DNA from: Sabulicella rubraurantiaca
GTDB lineage: Bacteria; Pseudomonadota; Alphaproteobacteria; Acetobacterales; Acetobacteraceae
NCBI RefSeq assembly: GCF_017355885.1
Contig: NZ_JAFEUU010000002.1
Coordinates: 496,001-560,000 of the forward strand
Direction of reading: 5' to 3'
DNA: 64,000 bases
Program-made: the position numbers and the translations under genes
The notes under the pieces: generated by a model
Told to the model about the DNA's origin: nothing
What the model saw: only the letters and a program-made list of their open reading frames with translations
The model's database searches: none
In this document: in pieces, positions 8,156-16,847 of the stretch
Numbering within the stretch: position 1 is the first letter of the stretch
How the letters are laid out: the number at the start of each line of letters is the position of its first letter

Positions 8156-8800
8156 ATGCAGCCGATGAGCCGCACCGAGATGGCCGCCCGCGCCGCCGCC
8201 GACATCCCCGAGGGCTGGGTGGTGAACCTGGGCATCGGCATCCCGACCCTGATCGCCGACCACGTGCCGCTGGAGCGCGAGGTCATCTTCCAGTCCGAGA
8301 ACGGCGTGCTGGGCATGGGCCCGGCGCCGGAGAGGGGCAAGGAAGACCCCTGGCTGATCAATGCCGGCAAGCAGATGGTCACGCTGCGACCCGGCGGTTC
8401 CTTCTGCCATCACTCCGACAGCTTCGCGATGATCCGCGGCGGGCACATCGACCTGTGCGTGCTGGGCGGGTTCGAGGTGGCGGAGAATGGCGACCTCGCC
8501 AACTGGGCGACCAGCGAGAACGACACCGCCCCCGCCGTGGGCGGCGCGATGGACCTGGGCGCCGGGGCCAAGCAGATCTGGGTGACCATGGACCACCAGA
8601 CCAAGGATGGCCGTCCCAAGATCGTGGAGCGCTGCGGCTATCCGCTCACCGCGCTGGGCACGGTCACACGCGTCTATACCAACCTCGCCGTGCTGGACGT
8701 GGTGCAGGGGCTGGGCTTCGTGGTGCGCGACATCGTGCCGGGGATGAGCCTCGCCGATCTGCAGGCGCGCTCCGGCGCCAAGCTGCACGCCCGCGCATGA
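8156..8800 (+). CDS. CoA-transferase subunit B (3-oxoacid/3-oxoadipate type), orphan
   Basis: A 214-residue beta subunit of a family I CoA transferase, which moves CoA from succinyl-CoA or another donor to an oxoacid. The catalytic motif SENGVLGMG places the CoA-accepting glutamate at residue 48. LGGFEVAENGDLANW and TNLAVLDV are also typical of ScoB/PcaJ. GGAG lies 7 nt before the ATG. These enzymes normally need an alpha subunit encoded next door, and no such gene occurs anywhere in this window. It heads an operon with two acyl-CoA dehydrogenases and a crotonase, sharing ATGA with the next gene. Confidence 0.93.
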   Translation: MQPMSRTEMAARAAADIPEGWVVNLGIGIPTLIADHVPLEREVIFQSENGVLGMGPAPERGKEDPWLINAGKQMVTLRPGGSFCHHSDSFAMIRGGHIDLCVLGGFEVAENGDLANWATSENDTAPAVGGAMDLGAGAKQIWVTMDHQTKDGRPKIVERCGYPLTALGTVTRVYTNLAVLDVVQGLGFVVRDIVPGMSLADLQARSGAKLHARA

Positions 8801-9858
8801 GCGCCGACCCGACGGGGCTGGCGCCCTTCAGCGAGGACCGGGCCGAGAGCATCGGCATGATCCGCGACAGCGCCCAGGGCCTGCTGGGCGCCGACATGGC
8901 GCGGGTGCGCAAGCTGCGCTTCACCGAACCGGGCTTCGACCCAGCCCTGGTGCGCGAGATGGGCGCGGCGGGCTGGATCGGCCTCATGATCGAGGAAGCG
9001 AAGGGCGGCACCGGCCTCGGCCATGCCGAGATGGCAGCGCTAGCCGAGGAACTGGGCCGCGCCTGCGCGCCAGAGCCGCTGACGTCGCTCCAGCTTTCTG
9101 CCGCCCTGCTCGCCGCCGCCGGGCATGACCTGCTCCCGCAGATGCTTTCCGGCGAGGCGATCGTGCTCACCGCCTGGCAGGATCGCCCCAACACGCTGGA
9201 GCCGGCGACGGGCGACGGGCCGCGCCGCTTCGTGCCCATGGCGGCGGGCGCCACGCATTTCCTGTTCGTGTCGGGCGGCAACCTGCACCTCCTCCCCGCC
9301 AGCGACGTCACGCTGGAAACCGAGCAGCGCCAGGATGGCGGGCATTTCGGCACGGTGCGGCCCAAGGGTGCGCTTCCCGCCCCCATCGCCACCGGGCTTG
9401 GCGAGGCCATCGCCGCCGCGCTGGACCGTGCGGCGCTGGCGACTGCGGCGGAGCTGCTAGGCGGCATGGAGGCGAGCTTCGCCATGACGCTCGACTACCT
9501 CCGCACCCGCAAGCAGTTCGGCACGGTGATCGGCAAGTTCCAGGCCCTGCAGCACAAGGCGGCGGATGCGCGCGTGCAGCTTTCGCTCGCCCGCGCGGCG
9601 GTGGAGGAAGCGGCCTTCGAGCTGGACGAGGGCACGGGCGGCCCCGCCATCGTCGCGCGCGCCAAGGCGCGGGCCAGCGACGCGGCCATGGCCGTGCAGC
9701 AGGCGGCGCTGCAGCTGCATGGCGGCATTGGCTACACGGACGAATACGACCAGGGGCTGCATCTGCGCCGTGCCATGGTGCTGGTGCCGAGCTTCGGCGG
9801 GGCGGCGCTGCACCGCGCCCGCTTCATGGCCCTGGAACCCGAGACGGAGGACGCGTGA
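8797..9858 (+). CDS. Acyl-CoA dehydrogenase family protein (short form)
   Basis: A 353-residue flavoenzyme with the acyl-CoA dehydrogenase fold, expected to oxidise an acyl-CoA at C2-C3. GGTGLGHAEMAALAEELGR is the N-terminal helical domain. The C-terminal domain has TLDYLRTRKQFGTVIGKFQ and LQLHGGIGYTDEYD, in which the glutamate sits where the FTWEHD-type base is found. The middle beta domain is poorly conserved. The start ATG overlaps the upstream stop (ATGA at 8797-8800), so the genes are translationally coupled. Together with the acyl-CoA dehydrogenase at 10639-11805 it may form a heteromeric pair, as in some steroid or branched-acid pathways; this is inference. Confidence 0.9.
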   Translation: MSADPTGLAPFSEDRAESIGMIRDSAQGLLGADMARVRKLRFTEPGFDPALVREMGAAGWIGLMIEEAKGGTGLGHAEMAALAEELGRACAPEPLTSLQLSAALLAAAGHDLLPQMLSGEAIVLTAWQDRPNTLEPATGDGPRRFVPMAAGATHFLFVSGGNLHLLPASDVTLETEQRQDGGHFGTVRPKGALPAPIATGLGEAIAAALDRAALATAAELLGGMEASFAMTLDYLRTRKQFGTVIGKFQALQHKAADARVQLSLARAAVEEAAFELDEGTGGPAIVARAKARASDAAMAVQQAALQLHGGIGYTDEYDQGLHLRRAMVLVPSFGGAALHRARFMALEPETEDA

Positions 9859-10637
9859 TGGACGGCAACCAGACCCCGCGCATGCGGATCAACGCGGAAC
9901 GCGAGGGCGACATCCTCGTCCTCACCCTCGACTACCCGGCGCGGCGCAACGCCCTTGCGGTGCCGCTGCGGACGGAGCTGGAAGCGGCGCTGGAGAAGGC
10001 GCAATCCGACGGGACACGCTGCATCGTGCTGACCGGTGCGGAGGGGATCTTCTCTGCGGGCGGCGACATCTCCGGCATGAATGTGGAGACGCCGCTGGAG
10101 GGGCGGGAGCGGATGCGCCGCACCCATCGCCTCGTGCGGCTTATGGCGCGCGGCAACGTGCCGATCATCGCCGCGGTGGAAGGCTGGGCCGCGGGGGCGG
10201 GCTGCTCGCTCGCCCTGCTCTGCGACCACGTGGTGGCGGCCGAGGATGCCAAGTTCGTGCTGGGCTTCCACAAGATCGGGCTGATGGCCGACCTTGCCCT
10301 GCCGATGACGCTGCCCGCCCGCATCGGGCTGGGGCGTGCGCGGGACATGATGCTGTTCCACACCCAGTACACCGGCGCGCAGGCGCTCGGCATCGGCCTC
10401 GTGGACGCGATCGCGCCCAAGGGCCAGGCGCTGGCGGCGGCGATGGAGAAGGCGCGGGCCCTGGCGGCCGAGGCGCCGCTGCCGATCGCCTACATGAAGC
10501 AGTGGTTCTCCGACGAGATGGAGGCGGCGCTGGCCAAGGAATCCGACTGGCAGGCCGCGCTCTTCGCCACCGCCGACCACAAGGAAGGGCGCGAGGCTTT
10601 CCTGGGCAAGCGCAAGCCCGTCTTCGGGGGGCGCTGA
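9858..10637 (+). CDS. Enoyl-CoA hydratase/isomerase family protein with altered catalytic site
   Basis: A 259-residue crotonase-fold protein. The oxyanion-hole segments are visible (ARRNALAV and FSAGGDISGM). In classical hydratases the region GGGCELA supplies the first catalytic glutamate; here it reads GAGCSLA. The second glutamate region reads FHKIGLMADLALP. Both usual acid/base residues thus appear replaced, so it may be an isomerase, hydrolase or other crotonase rather than a true hydratase. The start ATG at 9858 shares a base with the previous stop (TGATG). A GTG at 9855 is possible but less likely. Confidence 0.9.
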   Translation: MDGNQTPRMRINAEREGDILVLTLDYPARRNALAVPLRTELEAALEKAQSDGTRCIVLTGAEGIFSAGGDISGMNVETPLEGRERMRRTHRLVRLMARGNVPIIAAVEGWAAGAGCSLALLCDHVVAAEDAKFVLGFHKIGLMADLALPMTLPARIGLGRARDMMLFHTQYTGAQALGIGLVDAIAPKGQALAAAMEKARALAAEAPLPIAYMKQWFSDEMEAALAKESDWQAALFATADHKEGREAFLGKRKPVFGGR

Positions 10638-10638
10638 G

Positions 10639-11805
10639 ATGAATGCGATCACGCCCCGCGAGAAGCAGGACCTGAACCTCCTCCCCGACGAGGAGTTCCG
10701 CCAGCACATCCGCTCCTGGATCGAGGCCAACTACCCGGCCGAGATCCGCAACCCGGAGAAGCGGCTGCACTGGGACGAGAACAAGCCCTGGTACATGAAG
10801 CTGGCCGAGAAAGGCTGGCTCTGCCCCGGCTGGCCGCGGGAATATGGCGGCCTCGGCCTGTCGCCGGCCAAGCAGATCATCTGGACGGAGGAGCTGGAGC
10901 GCTGGGGCTGCGCCCGCACCAACGACCACGGCATCGTCATGCTCGGCCCCCTCGTGATCCGCTACGGCACGGAGGAGCAGAAGCAGCGCTTCCTGCCCAA
11001 GATCCTGTCCGGCGAGCACGTATGGTGCCAGGGCTATTCCGAGCCCAATAGCGGCTCCGACCTCGCCAGCCTCCGCACCGAGGCGGTGGATGCGGGCGAC
11101 CACTACGTCGTCAACGGCCAGAAGATCTGGACCACGCTGGCCGGCGACGCGAACTGGATCTTCCTGCTCGTCCGCACGGACAAGGAAGCGAAGAAGCAGG
11201 AGGGTATCTCCTTCCTCCTCGTGGACATGACGAGCCCCGGCATCACCGTGCGGCCCATCATCAACCTCGAGATGCATGACGAGTTCTCGGAGGTGTTCTT
11301 CGACAATGTGAAGGTGCCGAAGGAGAACCTGGTCGGCCAGCTCAACAAGGGCTGGGACATGGCCAAGGCGCTACTCTCCTTCGAGCGCATCTATCTCGGC
11401 TCGCCCCGCCAGTCCGCCTATGCGCTGACGCGTCTGCGCCAGCTGGCGGAGCGGATGGGCGTGGCGGAGGAGCCGGTCTTCGCCGCCACCTACGCGAAGC
11501 ACCGCTGCGACCTGGAGGATCTGAAGTCCCTCTATGCCCGCTATGTCGCAGTGCTGAAGGCCGGGCGTCCGCTCGGCGCCGACGTGTCGCAGCTGAAGAT
11601 CGTGCAGAGCGAGCTGTTCCAGCGCATCACCGAGACGGCGCTCTCCATCGCCGGGGAGAATGGTGCGCTGTTCGGCCCGATGGAGGGGAACCGCAACCTC
11701 AACCCTGGCGCGCTCTACATCCAGGCGCGACCGACGACGATCTATGGCGGGACCAGCGAGATCCAGCGCAACATCATCGCCAAGAACGTGCTGGAACTGG
11801 GCTAG
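10639..11805 (+). CDS. Acyl-CoA dehydrogenase
   Basis: A 388-residue acyl-CoA dehydrogenase, last gene of the four-gene acyl-CoA operon, starting 1 bp after the crotonase stop. The FAD/substrate motif YSEPNSGSDLAS is intact. GQKIWTTLAGDANW and the C-terminal IYGGTSEIQRNIIAKNVL, which contacts FAD, are clear. No conventional FTWEHD glutamate is seen in the last helices. The base may lie elsewhere, as in isovaleryl- or long-chain types, so the substrate is not assigned. The operon looks like a peripheral pathway for a branched, cyclic or terpenoid acid. Confidence 0.94.
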   Translation: MNAITPREKQDLNLLPDEEFRQHIRSWIEANYPAEIRNPEKRLHWDENKPWYMKLAEKGWLCPGWPREYGGLGLSPAKQIIWTEELERWGCARTNDHGIVMLGPLVIRYGTEEQKQRFLPKILSGEHVWCQGYSEPNSGSDLASLRTEAVDAGDHYVVNGQKIWTTLAGDANWIFLLVRTDKEAKKQEGISFLLVDMTSPGITVRPIINLEMHDEFSEVFFDNVKVPKENLVGQLNKGWDMAKALLSFERIYLGSPRQSAYALTRLRQLAERMGVAEEPVFAATYAKHRCDLEDLKSLYARYVAVLKAGRPLGADVSQLKIVQSELFQRITETALSIAGENGALFGPMEGNRNLNPGALYIQARPTTIYGGTSEIQRNIIAKNVLELG

Positions 11806-11826
11806 CCCTGCTTCACCACGGGTAGC

Positions 11827-12249
11827 TCACCACTCCGGGGCCGAGAGCATCGCCTCGGCCTCGTTCATCGTCTGCACCACCTCGAAGCGGCGCGGGCGGA
11901 ACTGCACCCGCAGCAGCACCGCCCAGTGGACGAAGCCTGGATCGGGCGTCACGAGCACGGTGATCGCCCGGTCGTCCCGTCCGCGCGCGACCGTGTGGTA
12001 GAGGGTCGCGACCTCCTCCACGTGCTCGTGCCGGATGGAGCCTCGATAGGCGCGCAGGTCGAAGACCCAGTCATGCAGCGCCGCCTCGGGATGCGCTGTC
12101 AGCAGTTGGCGCAGCAGCCCGACATAATCACTCCCCGTCACGTCGCCTTCGAGGACGATGTGCGCGCGGCGCTTCTCGGGCAGCCAGGCGCAGGAGGAAC
12201 GGGGGCGGTGCAGGGGCTGGACCTCGGCAGAACGAAGGACGGCGGACAT
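11827..12249 (-). CDS. Uncharacterised protein, about 140 residues
   Basis: An unrecognised cytosolic protein convergent with the acyl-CoA operon. The first 30 residues are basic, followed by an alternating strand/helix pattern (AHIVLEGDVTG, HDWVFDLRAYRG, DRAITVLVTPD, RRFEVVQTMNEAEAML). The pattern recalls STAS/SpoIIAA-like folds, in which a short final helix follows the last strand; this is only an impression. The ATG at 12249 is preferred, but the in-frame ATG at 12282 cannot be excluded. Neither has a well-placed ribosome-binding site. It is divergent from the amidase gene. Confidence 0.65.
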   Translation of the reverse strand: MSAVLRSAEVQPLHRPRSSCAWLPEKRRAHIVLEGDVTGSDYVGLLRQLLTAHPEAALHDWVFDLRAYRGSIRHEHVEEVATLYHTVARGRDDRAITVLVTPDPGFVHWAVLLRVQFRPRRFEVVQTMNEAEAMLSAPEW

Positions 12250-12337
12250 GACGAAATTGAAGGCTCCTTGACGCCGGACCATGCCGCCGGGACCATCGTC
12301 CTCGCAATCGGGAGAGCCCCGTATAGGGCTAGTGCGG

Positions 12338-13726
12338 ATGGAAGCGATTCACGGCTGGACCGCCACGGAAACGGCGCGGCGGGTGCGGGGGCGGGACGTG
12401 TCCGCGCGCGAGGTGACGGAGGCGGCGCTGGCCCGCATGGCGGCGGTGAATCCCGCCCTGAACGCCGTGGTGCAGCCGCTGGAATCGGAGGCGCGCGAGG
12501 CGGCTGCGGCGGTGGATGCCGCCCTCGCCCGCGGCGAGGAGCCCGGCCCGCTGGCCGGCGTCCCGGTCACGGTGAAGGTCAACGTGGACCAGGCGGGCTG
12601 CGCCACCACCAACGGGCTGCGCCTGCAAGCCAACCACCGGGCGGAGGTGGACAACCCCGTTGTCGCGAATCTGCGCAAGGCCGGCGCCATCATCCTGGGG
12701 CGCACCAACACCCCGGCCTTCTCCGTGCGCTGGTTCACCGACAACGCATTGCATGGCGCCACCTACAACCCGCACAACAAGGGGCTGACCCCCGGCGGCT
12801 CCTCCGGCGGCGCGGCCTCGGCCACGGCGGCGGGGATCGGTGCCATCGGGCACGGCACCGACATCGGCGGCTCGATCCGCTTTCCGGCCTATGCCTGCGG
12901 CATCCATGGGCTGCGGCCGACGCTGGGGCGCATCCCGGCCTGGAACCCCTCCCTGCCCGAGCGCGACATTGGCGGGCAGCTGATGGCGGTGTCCGGCCCG
13001 CTGGCCCGCTCCATCGCCGATCTGCGCCTCGCCCTTGCGGCGATGAGCGAGTTCGACCCGCGCGACCCGTGGTGGGTTCCGGCGCCGCTGGAAGGCCCGC
13101 CCGTGCCGCGCCGCGTCGCGCTGTGCGTGCGCCCCGACGGGATGGAGGTGGAGCCCGCCGTGGAGAAGGCGCTGCGCGACGCCGCCGCCCGGCTGCGCGA
13201 CTCGGGGTGGGAGGTGGAGGAGACCGACACCCTGCCGCCGCTGCGTGAGCCGGCCCGGCTCCAGGCGCAGCTCTGGCTTGCCCTGCTGCCGCGCGGCGGC
13301 ATGGCGCTCGTGGAACGGGAGGCGGAGCCCGCCGCGCTGGCCGTCCACCAGCACATGGCGAAGCTGTGCCCGCCGCCCGACCTCGCGGCCTTCCAGGATG
13401 CGCTGACCGCCCGCGCCGGCTTCCTGCGGCAGTGGAACCTGTTCTTCCAGAACTATCCCGTGGTCCTGATGCCAGTCTGCGGCCGCACCCCCTTCCCCGA
13501 CCAGCTGGACACGCAAGGGTTCGAGGCGTTCCAGGGGATCATCGAGGCGCAGCTTCCCCAGGTGGGGCTGCCGCTTCTCGGCCTGCCTGGCCTGGCCGTC
13601 ACCACCGGCGCGGTGGGGGTTGGCGTGCAGCTCGTCGCCGGGCGCTATCGGGAGGATCTGCTGCTCCAGGCTGGCGAGGCGCTGGCGCCCGAGCCGATCT
13701 CGCCCGTGGACCCGGCCTGGGTGTAG
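12338..13726 (+). CDS. Amidase (amidase signature family)
   Basis: A 462-residue hydrolase of carboxamides with the Ser-cisSer-Lys triad: lysine in PVTVKVNV, the cis-serine in GGSSGGAASA and the nucleophilic serine in GTDIGGSIR. Length and order are normal for the family. No signal peptide, so it is cytosolic. The natural amide cannot be inferred. An upstream in-frame start exists at 12281, but the ATG at 12338 starts the conserved region (MEAIHGWTATE). A small lipoprotein gene begins 1 bp after its stop. Confidence 0.94.
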   Translation: MEAIHGWTATETARRVRGRDVSAREVTEAALARMAAVNPALNAVVQPLESEAREAAAAVDAALARGEEPGPLAGVPVTVKVNVDQAGCATTNGLRLQANHRAEVDNPVVANLRKAGAIILGRTNTPAFSVRWFTDNALHGATYNPHNKGLTPGGSSGGAASATAAGIGAIGHGTDIGGSIRFPAYACGIHGLRPTLGRIPAWNPSLPERDIGGQLMAVSGPLARSIADLRLALAAMSEFDPRDPWWVPAPLEGPPVPRRVALCVRPDGMEVEPAVEKALRDAAARLRDSGWEVEETDTLPPLREPARLQAQLWLALLPRGGMALVEREAEPAALAVHQHMAKLCPPPDLAAFQDALTARAGFLRQWNLFFQNYPVVLMPVCGRTPFPDQLDTQGFEAFQGIIEAQLPQVGLPLLGLPGLAVTTGAVGVGVQLVAGRYREDLLLQAGEALAPEPISPVDPAWV

Positions 13727-13727
13727 G

Positions 13728-14081
13728 ATGGGCGCCATGCGCGCCCTTCCCGTCCTGCTTCCGCTCCTTCTGGCTGGCTGTGCCGGACCGGTCGCCCAGC
13801 AAGCCGCCGGGCGCGGTTGCGACGGGGTGATGGTGGTCCGCAATGCGGCCCCGGTGGAGGTGGAGCAGTTCTTCGCCGGGGCGCCCGGCCAATGGGGCCA
13901 GGATCTGCTGGTCCCCGGCACTCTGGCGCCCGGCGCCCAGCGCATCTTCCGCATCGGCCCGGGGCCGCGCGCCTTCCGCGTGGTCTATGCGACGGGCCGC
14001 GCCGGTGAGGTGGCGGGGGTGGATCCCTGCGCGACGCCCAACCTGACGATCAACGCCAATGGAATGACCGCGACGCCCTGA
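13728..14081 (+). CDS. Small secreted lipoprotein of unknown function
   Basis: A 117-residue protein. The N-terminus MGAMRALPVLLPLLLAGC is a lipoprotein signal peptide, with LLAGC as the lipobox and a cysteine at residue 18. The mature part of about 100 residues is predicted to be all beta and contains two further cysteines (GRGCDGVM and VDPCATP) that could form a disulfide. It follows the amidase by 1 bp and is probably cotranscribed. An alternative ATG at 13737 also leaves an intact signal. The function is not recognised. Confidence 0.8.
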   Translation: MGAMRALPVLLPLLLAGCAGPVAQQAAGRGCDGVMVVRNAAPVEVEQFFAGAPGQWGQDLLVPGTLAPGAQRIFRIGPGPRAFRVVYATGRAGEVAGVDPCATPNLTINANGMTATP

Positions 14082-14090
14082 CAGGCCGCG

Positions 14091-15308
14091 TCAGGCGGCC
14101 CGGGACAGGACGGCGCGCGGCAGCACGGCGCGCAGCGCCACGACCAGGGCGTCCATCATCGCCTCGGTGTGGAAGGGCGTGGCGCAGAGCCGCAGCCGCT
14201 CCCCGCCTCGCGGTACGGTGGGGTAGTTGATGGGGGTTGCGTAGATCGCGAACTCGGCCAGGAGGCGGCGCGCCACGGCGCGGCACGCCTCGGCCTCGCC
14301 GACCAACACGGGGACGATATGGCTCTCGCTCGGCAGGCGGGAGATGCCTGCCGCGTCCAGCTTGCCCTTCAGCAGCCGCGCCTGGGCCGCGAGGCGGCCG
14401 CGCAGTGCCCCGTCCCCCTTCACGTGCCGGACGGAGGCGAGGGCGGAAGCCACCGTGGCCGGTGGCAGCGAGGTGGTGAAGATCAGGCCGGAGGCGTTGG
14501 AGCGGATGTGGTCCACCACCTCCGCCCGCGCCGCGACATAGCCGCCGACCACGCCGAACCCCTTGGCCAGCGTGCCCTCGATCACGTCCAGGCGATGGGC
14601 GATGCCGTCGCGCTCGCTGATGCCGCCGCCCGTCGCGCCATAGAGCCCGACGGCATGGACCTCATCCAGATAGGTCATGGCGCCGAAGCGCTCGGCCAGG
14701 TCGCAGATCGCGGCGATGGGGGCGATGTCGCCATCCATGGAATAGACGCTCTCGAAGGCAATCAGCTTCGGCGCGTCCGCGGGGGCCGCGGCCAGCAGCT
14801 CCTCGAGATGGGCGAGGTCGTTGTGGCGGAAGATGTGGCGCGTCACCCCCGGCAGGCCGCGCATCCCCGCGATCATGCTCGCGTGGTTCTTGGCGTCGGA
14901 AAAGACGTAGAAGCCGGGCAGCGAGGTGAGGATCGTCGAGATCGCCGCCTGGTTGGCGACATAGCCCGAGCCGAAGAGCAGCGCGGCCTCCATGCCATGC
15001 AGCGTCGCCAGCTCCTCCTCCAGCGCCGCAATGAGCGGCGAGGTGCCGGAGATGTTGCGCGTGCCGCCCGCCCCCGCGCCCTGCGTGGCCAGCGCCGCCT
15101 GCCCGGCGGCGATCACCGCCGGGTGCCGCCCCATGCCCAGGTAGTCGTTGGAGGACCACACGACGACGTCCCGGCCCTCATGGCGATAGACCGGGAAGCG
15201 ATCCGCCTCCCGCTCCAGCTTCGCGAATTCGCGGTAACGCCCTTCCGCCTGCAGGGCATCGAGGCCCTGGCGGCACTGGTTGAGGAAGCGTGAGCGTGTG
15301 GCGTTCAT
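14091..15308 (-). CDS. hemA: 5-aminolevulinate synthase
   Basis: A 405-residue PLP enzyme of the alpha-oxoamine synthase family that condenses glycine with succinyl-CoA, the first step of haem synthesis in alphaproteobacteria. Seen in the sequence are [46 protein letters not shown] and [15 protein letters not shown] with the PLP lysine. The start at 15308 (MNATRSRFL) fits known N-termini; 31 additional in-frame codons upstream up to 15401 look non-coding. It converges on the lipoprotein gene with a 9-bp gap. A related KBL-type enzyme is unlikely given the close ALAS motifs. Confidence 0.95.
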   Translation of the reverse strand: MNATRSRFLNQCRQGLDALQAEGRYREFAKLEREADRFPVYRHEGRDVVVWSSNDYLGMGRHPAVIAAGQAALATQGAGAGGTRNISGTSPLIAALEEELATLHGMEAALLFGSGYVANQAAISTILTSLPGFYVFSDAKNHASMIAGMRGLPGVTRHIFRHNDLAHLEELLAAAPADAPKLIAFESVYSMDGDIAPIAAICDLAERFGAMTYLDEVHAVGLYGATGGGISERDGIAHRLDVIEGTLAKGFGVVGGYVAARAEVVDHIRSNASGLIFTTSLPPATVASALASVRHVKGDGALRGRLAAQARLLKGKLDAAGISRLPSESHIVPVLVGEAEACRAVARRLLAEFAIYATPINYPTVPRGGERLRLCATPFHTEAMMDALVVALRAVLPRAVLSRAA

Positions 15309-15416
15309 CGGGCGGGACCCTGCGCCGGGGGGCGAGATGGGACAAGGGAGCATGTCCCTCCCTTGCCCCGGAATGCAAGCAAGCGCCTTGCGCAGGATCA
15401 ACCTGCGCGTCGCGCC

Positions 15417-15758
15417 TCAGGCCTTGCGGGTGAGGGTGGGGATTTCCTCACGCAGGCGGAAGCGCAGCGCCGACCAAGTGGGGTCGAGCGGCACCTGCGT
15501 CACCGGCAGGAGGCCCGCTTGGGTCAGCGGCTCCCAGCCATGGTCGCGGTCCAGGTCGGTGCGGATGCTCGCGGTCTTCTTCGGATAGGCAAACCACAGC
15601 CTGCCACCGACGCCGTAGAGATCCAGCGCCTTCGCCGCCACCCGCGCCAGGGCGGCGCGGTCGGGGGCGAAGGCGAGGATCAGCTCGGGCTCCGAGGCAT
15701 TGGTCGCGGGAAGGCCATGCTTGAAGCCGGCCGGCGGTTCGAGGACGGCGCACACCAT
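15417..15758 (-). CDS. Uncharacterised small protein (YPKK-TDL-W-LRF type)
   Basis: A 113-residue cytosolic protein. It contains GGRLWFAYPKK, RTDLDRDHGW and LDPTWSALRFRLR. I recall these from a family of small uncharacterised proteins resembling DUF3052, where they occur in the same order. No catalytic residue set is known to me. It lies 108 bp upstream of hemA on the same strand and 49 bp downstream of a Bug receptor gene. The 15309-15416 gap holds no evident structure. Confidence 0.7.
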   Translation of the reverse strand: MVCAVLEPPAGFKHGLPATNASEPELILAFAPDRAALARVAAKALDLYGVGGRLWFAYPKKTASIRTDLDRDHGWEPLTQAGLLPVTQVPLDPTWSALRFRLREEIPTLTRKA

Positions 15759-15807
15759 CCCAGGCTTGAAACCAAGCTTCCGAGGAATGGTGGCTTCCTG
15801 TGCAGCG

Positions 15808-16749
15808 TCAATCAGCGGTCACTCCGGCGGCGCGGGCCACCGGCCCCCATATGGAATCCTGCGCGCGGATGGTGGCGGCGAGTTCCGTCCGCCCTTCCCC
15901 AACGGGTTCGGCGAACATGGCCCGGAGCCGATTCACCACCGCGACGTCACGCGCGACGGCGATGGCGGCTGCCTCGATCCTCGCCACCAGGGCTTCCTCC
16001 ATACCGCGGGGTCCCATCAGGGCGATCCAGGTCTCGGCTTCGAAGCCGGGGACCGTCTCACCCACCGTGGGCGCCTCGGGGAATAGGGTGGAACGCACCC
16101 GGGAGGTAACGGCGAGTAATCGCGCGCGCCCCTCCTGGACCCATGGCAATCCGATGACAGCGGAGCCGACATAGACCTGAAGCGACCCATCAAGCAAATC
16201 TGGAATAGCGCTTGCATTGTTTCTGTAATGGACAAAGTCGCAGCGCGCCCCCGCCGAACGCAGCAGCATGTCGAGCACCAGATGGGCTTGAGTCCCCGCA
16301 CCCGGCGTCCCGCAAGTGCCTGTTTTTCCTTTCAAATTCTCGATCAGCTCACCCAGGTCGCGGGGCCCGTCGCGCGGTGGGACCAACACCAGAAAGGGCT
16401 GGGCGGCGAAGCGACTGATGGGGGTCAGATCTGCCTGTGGATCATAGCCCATCCGCCGCGAAAGGTGCCGGTTCAGCACCAGCGTGGCTGCCGAGACCAC
16501 CCCCAGCACCGACCCGTCCGGATTGGCGCGCGCCACCGCCTCGGCCGCCACGTTGCCGCGGGCGCCGGTGCGGTTCTCCACCACGACAGGGCGACCCAGC
16601 TCGTCGGCAAGTCCGTCCGCCAGGAGGCGGCCCATCTGGTCCACTGCGCTGCCGGGCGCCAGGCCGATGAGCAGCCGCACCGGCTCCCCCGCGCGCGCGG
16701 CCCCGGCGGCAAGGCAGGCGCAAAGCAGCAGGGCAAGCAGGCGCTTCAC
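15808..16749 (-). CDS. Bug/TctC-type tripartite tricarboxylate receptor
   Basis: A 313-residue periplasmic solute-binding protein. The GTG at 16749 is chosen because GGGGA stands 6 nt upstream. It also gives a clean Sec signal peptide, VKRLLALLLCACLAAGAARA. The Bug family pattern PVVVENRTGARGNVAAEAVA is present, followed by a central region ending in a TLFPEAPTVGE motif. No TctA/TctB genes are adjacent, so it is an orphan receptor. Its middle third (about 16190-16350) is visibly less GC-rich than its surroundings, possibly reflecting a different origin. It diverges from the metallophosphoesterase gene. Confidence 0.9.
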   Translation of the reverse strand: MKRLLALLLCACLAAGAARAGEPVRLLIGLAPGSAVDQMGRLLADGLADELGRPVVVENRTGARGNVAAEAVARANPDGSVLGVVSAATLVLNRHLSRRMGYDPQADLTPISRFAAQPFLVLVPPRDGPRDLGELIENLKGKTGTCGTPGAGTQAHLVLDMLLRSAGARCDFVHYRNNASAIPDLLDGSLQVYVGSAVIGLPWVQEGRARLLAVTSRVRSTLFPEAPTVGETVPGFEAETWIALMGPRGMEEALVARIEAAAIAVARDVAVVNRLRAMFAEPVGEGRTELAATIRAQDSIWGPVARAAGVTAD

Positions 16750-16847
16750 GGCGTTTCCCCAGGCAACATGGCGACGGAAGCGCAATCCCGGCCCGATCCG
16801 CCGGTTGCCTCCGGCGAGACTTCCCTCCCCGGCCGCATGGGTCAATC

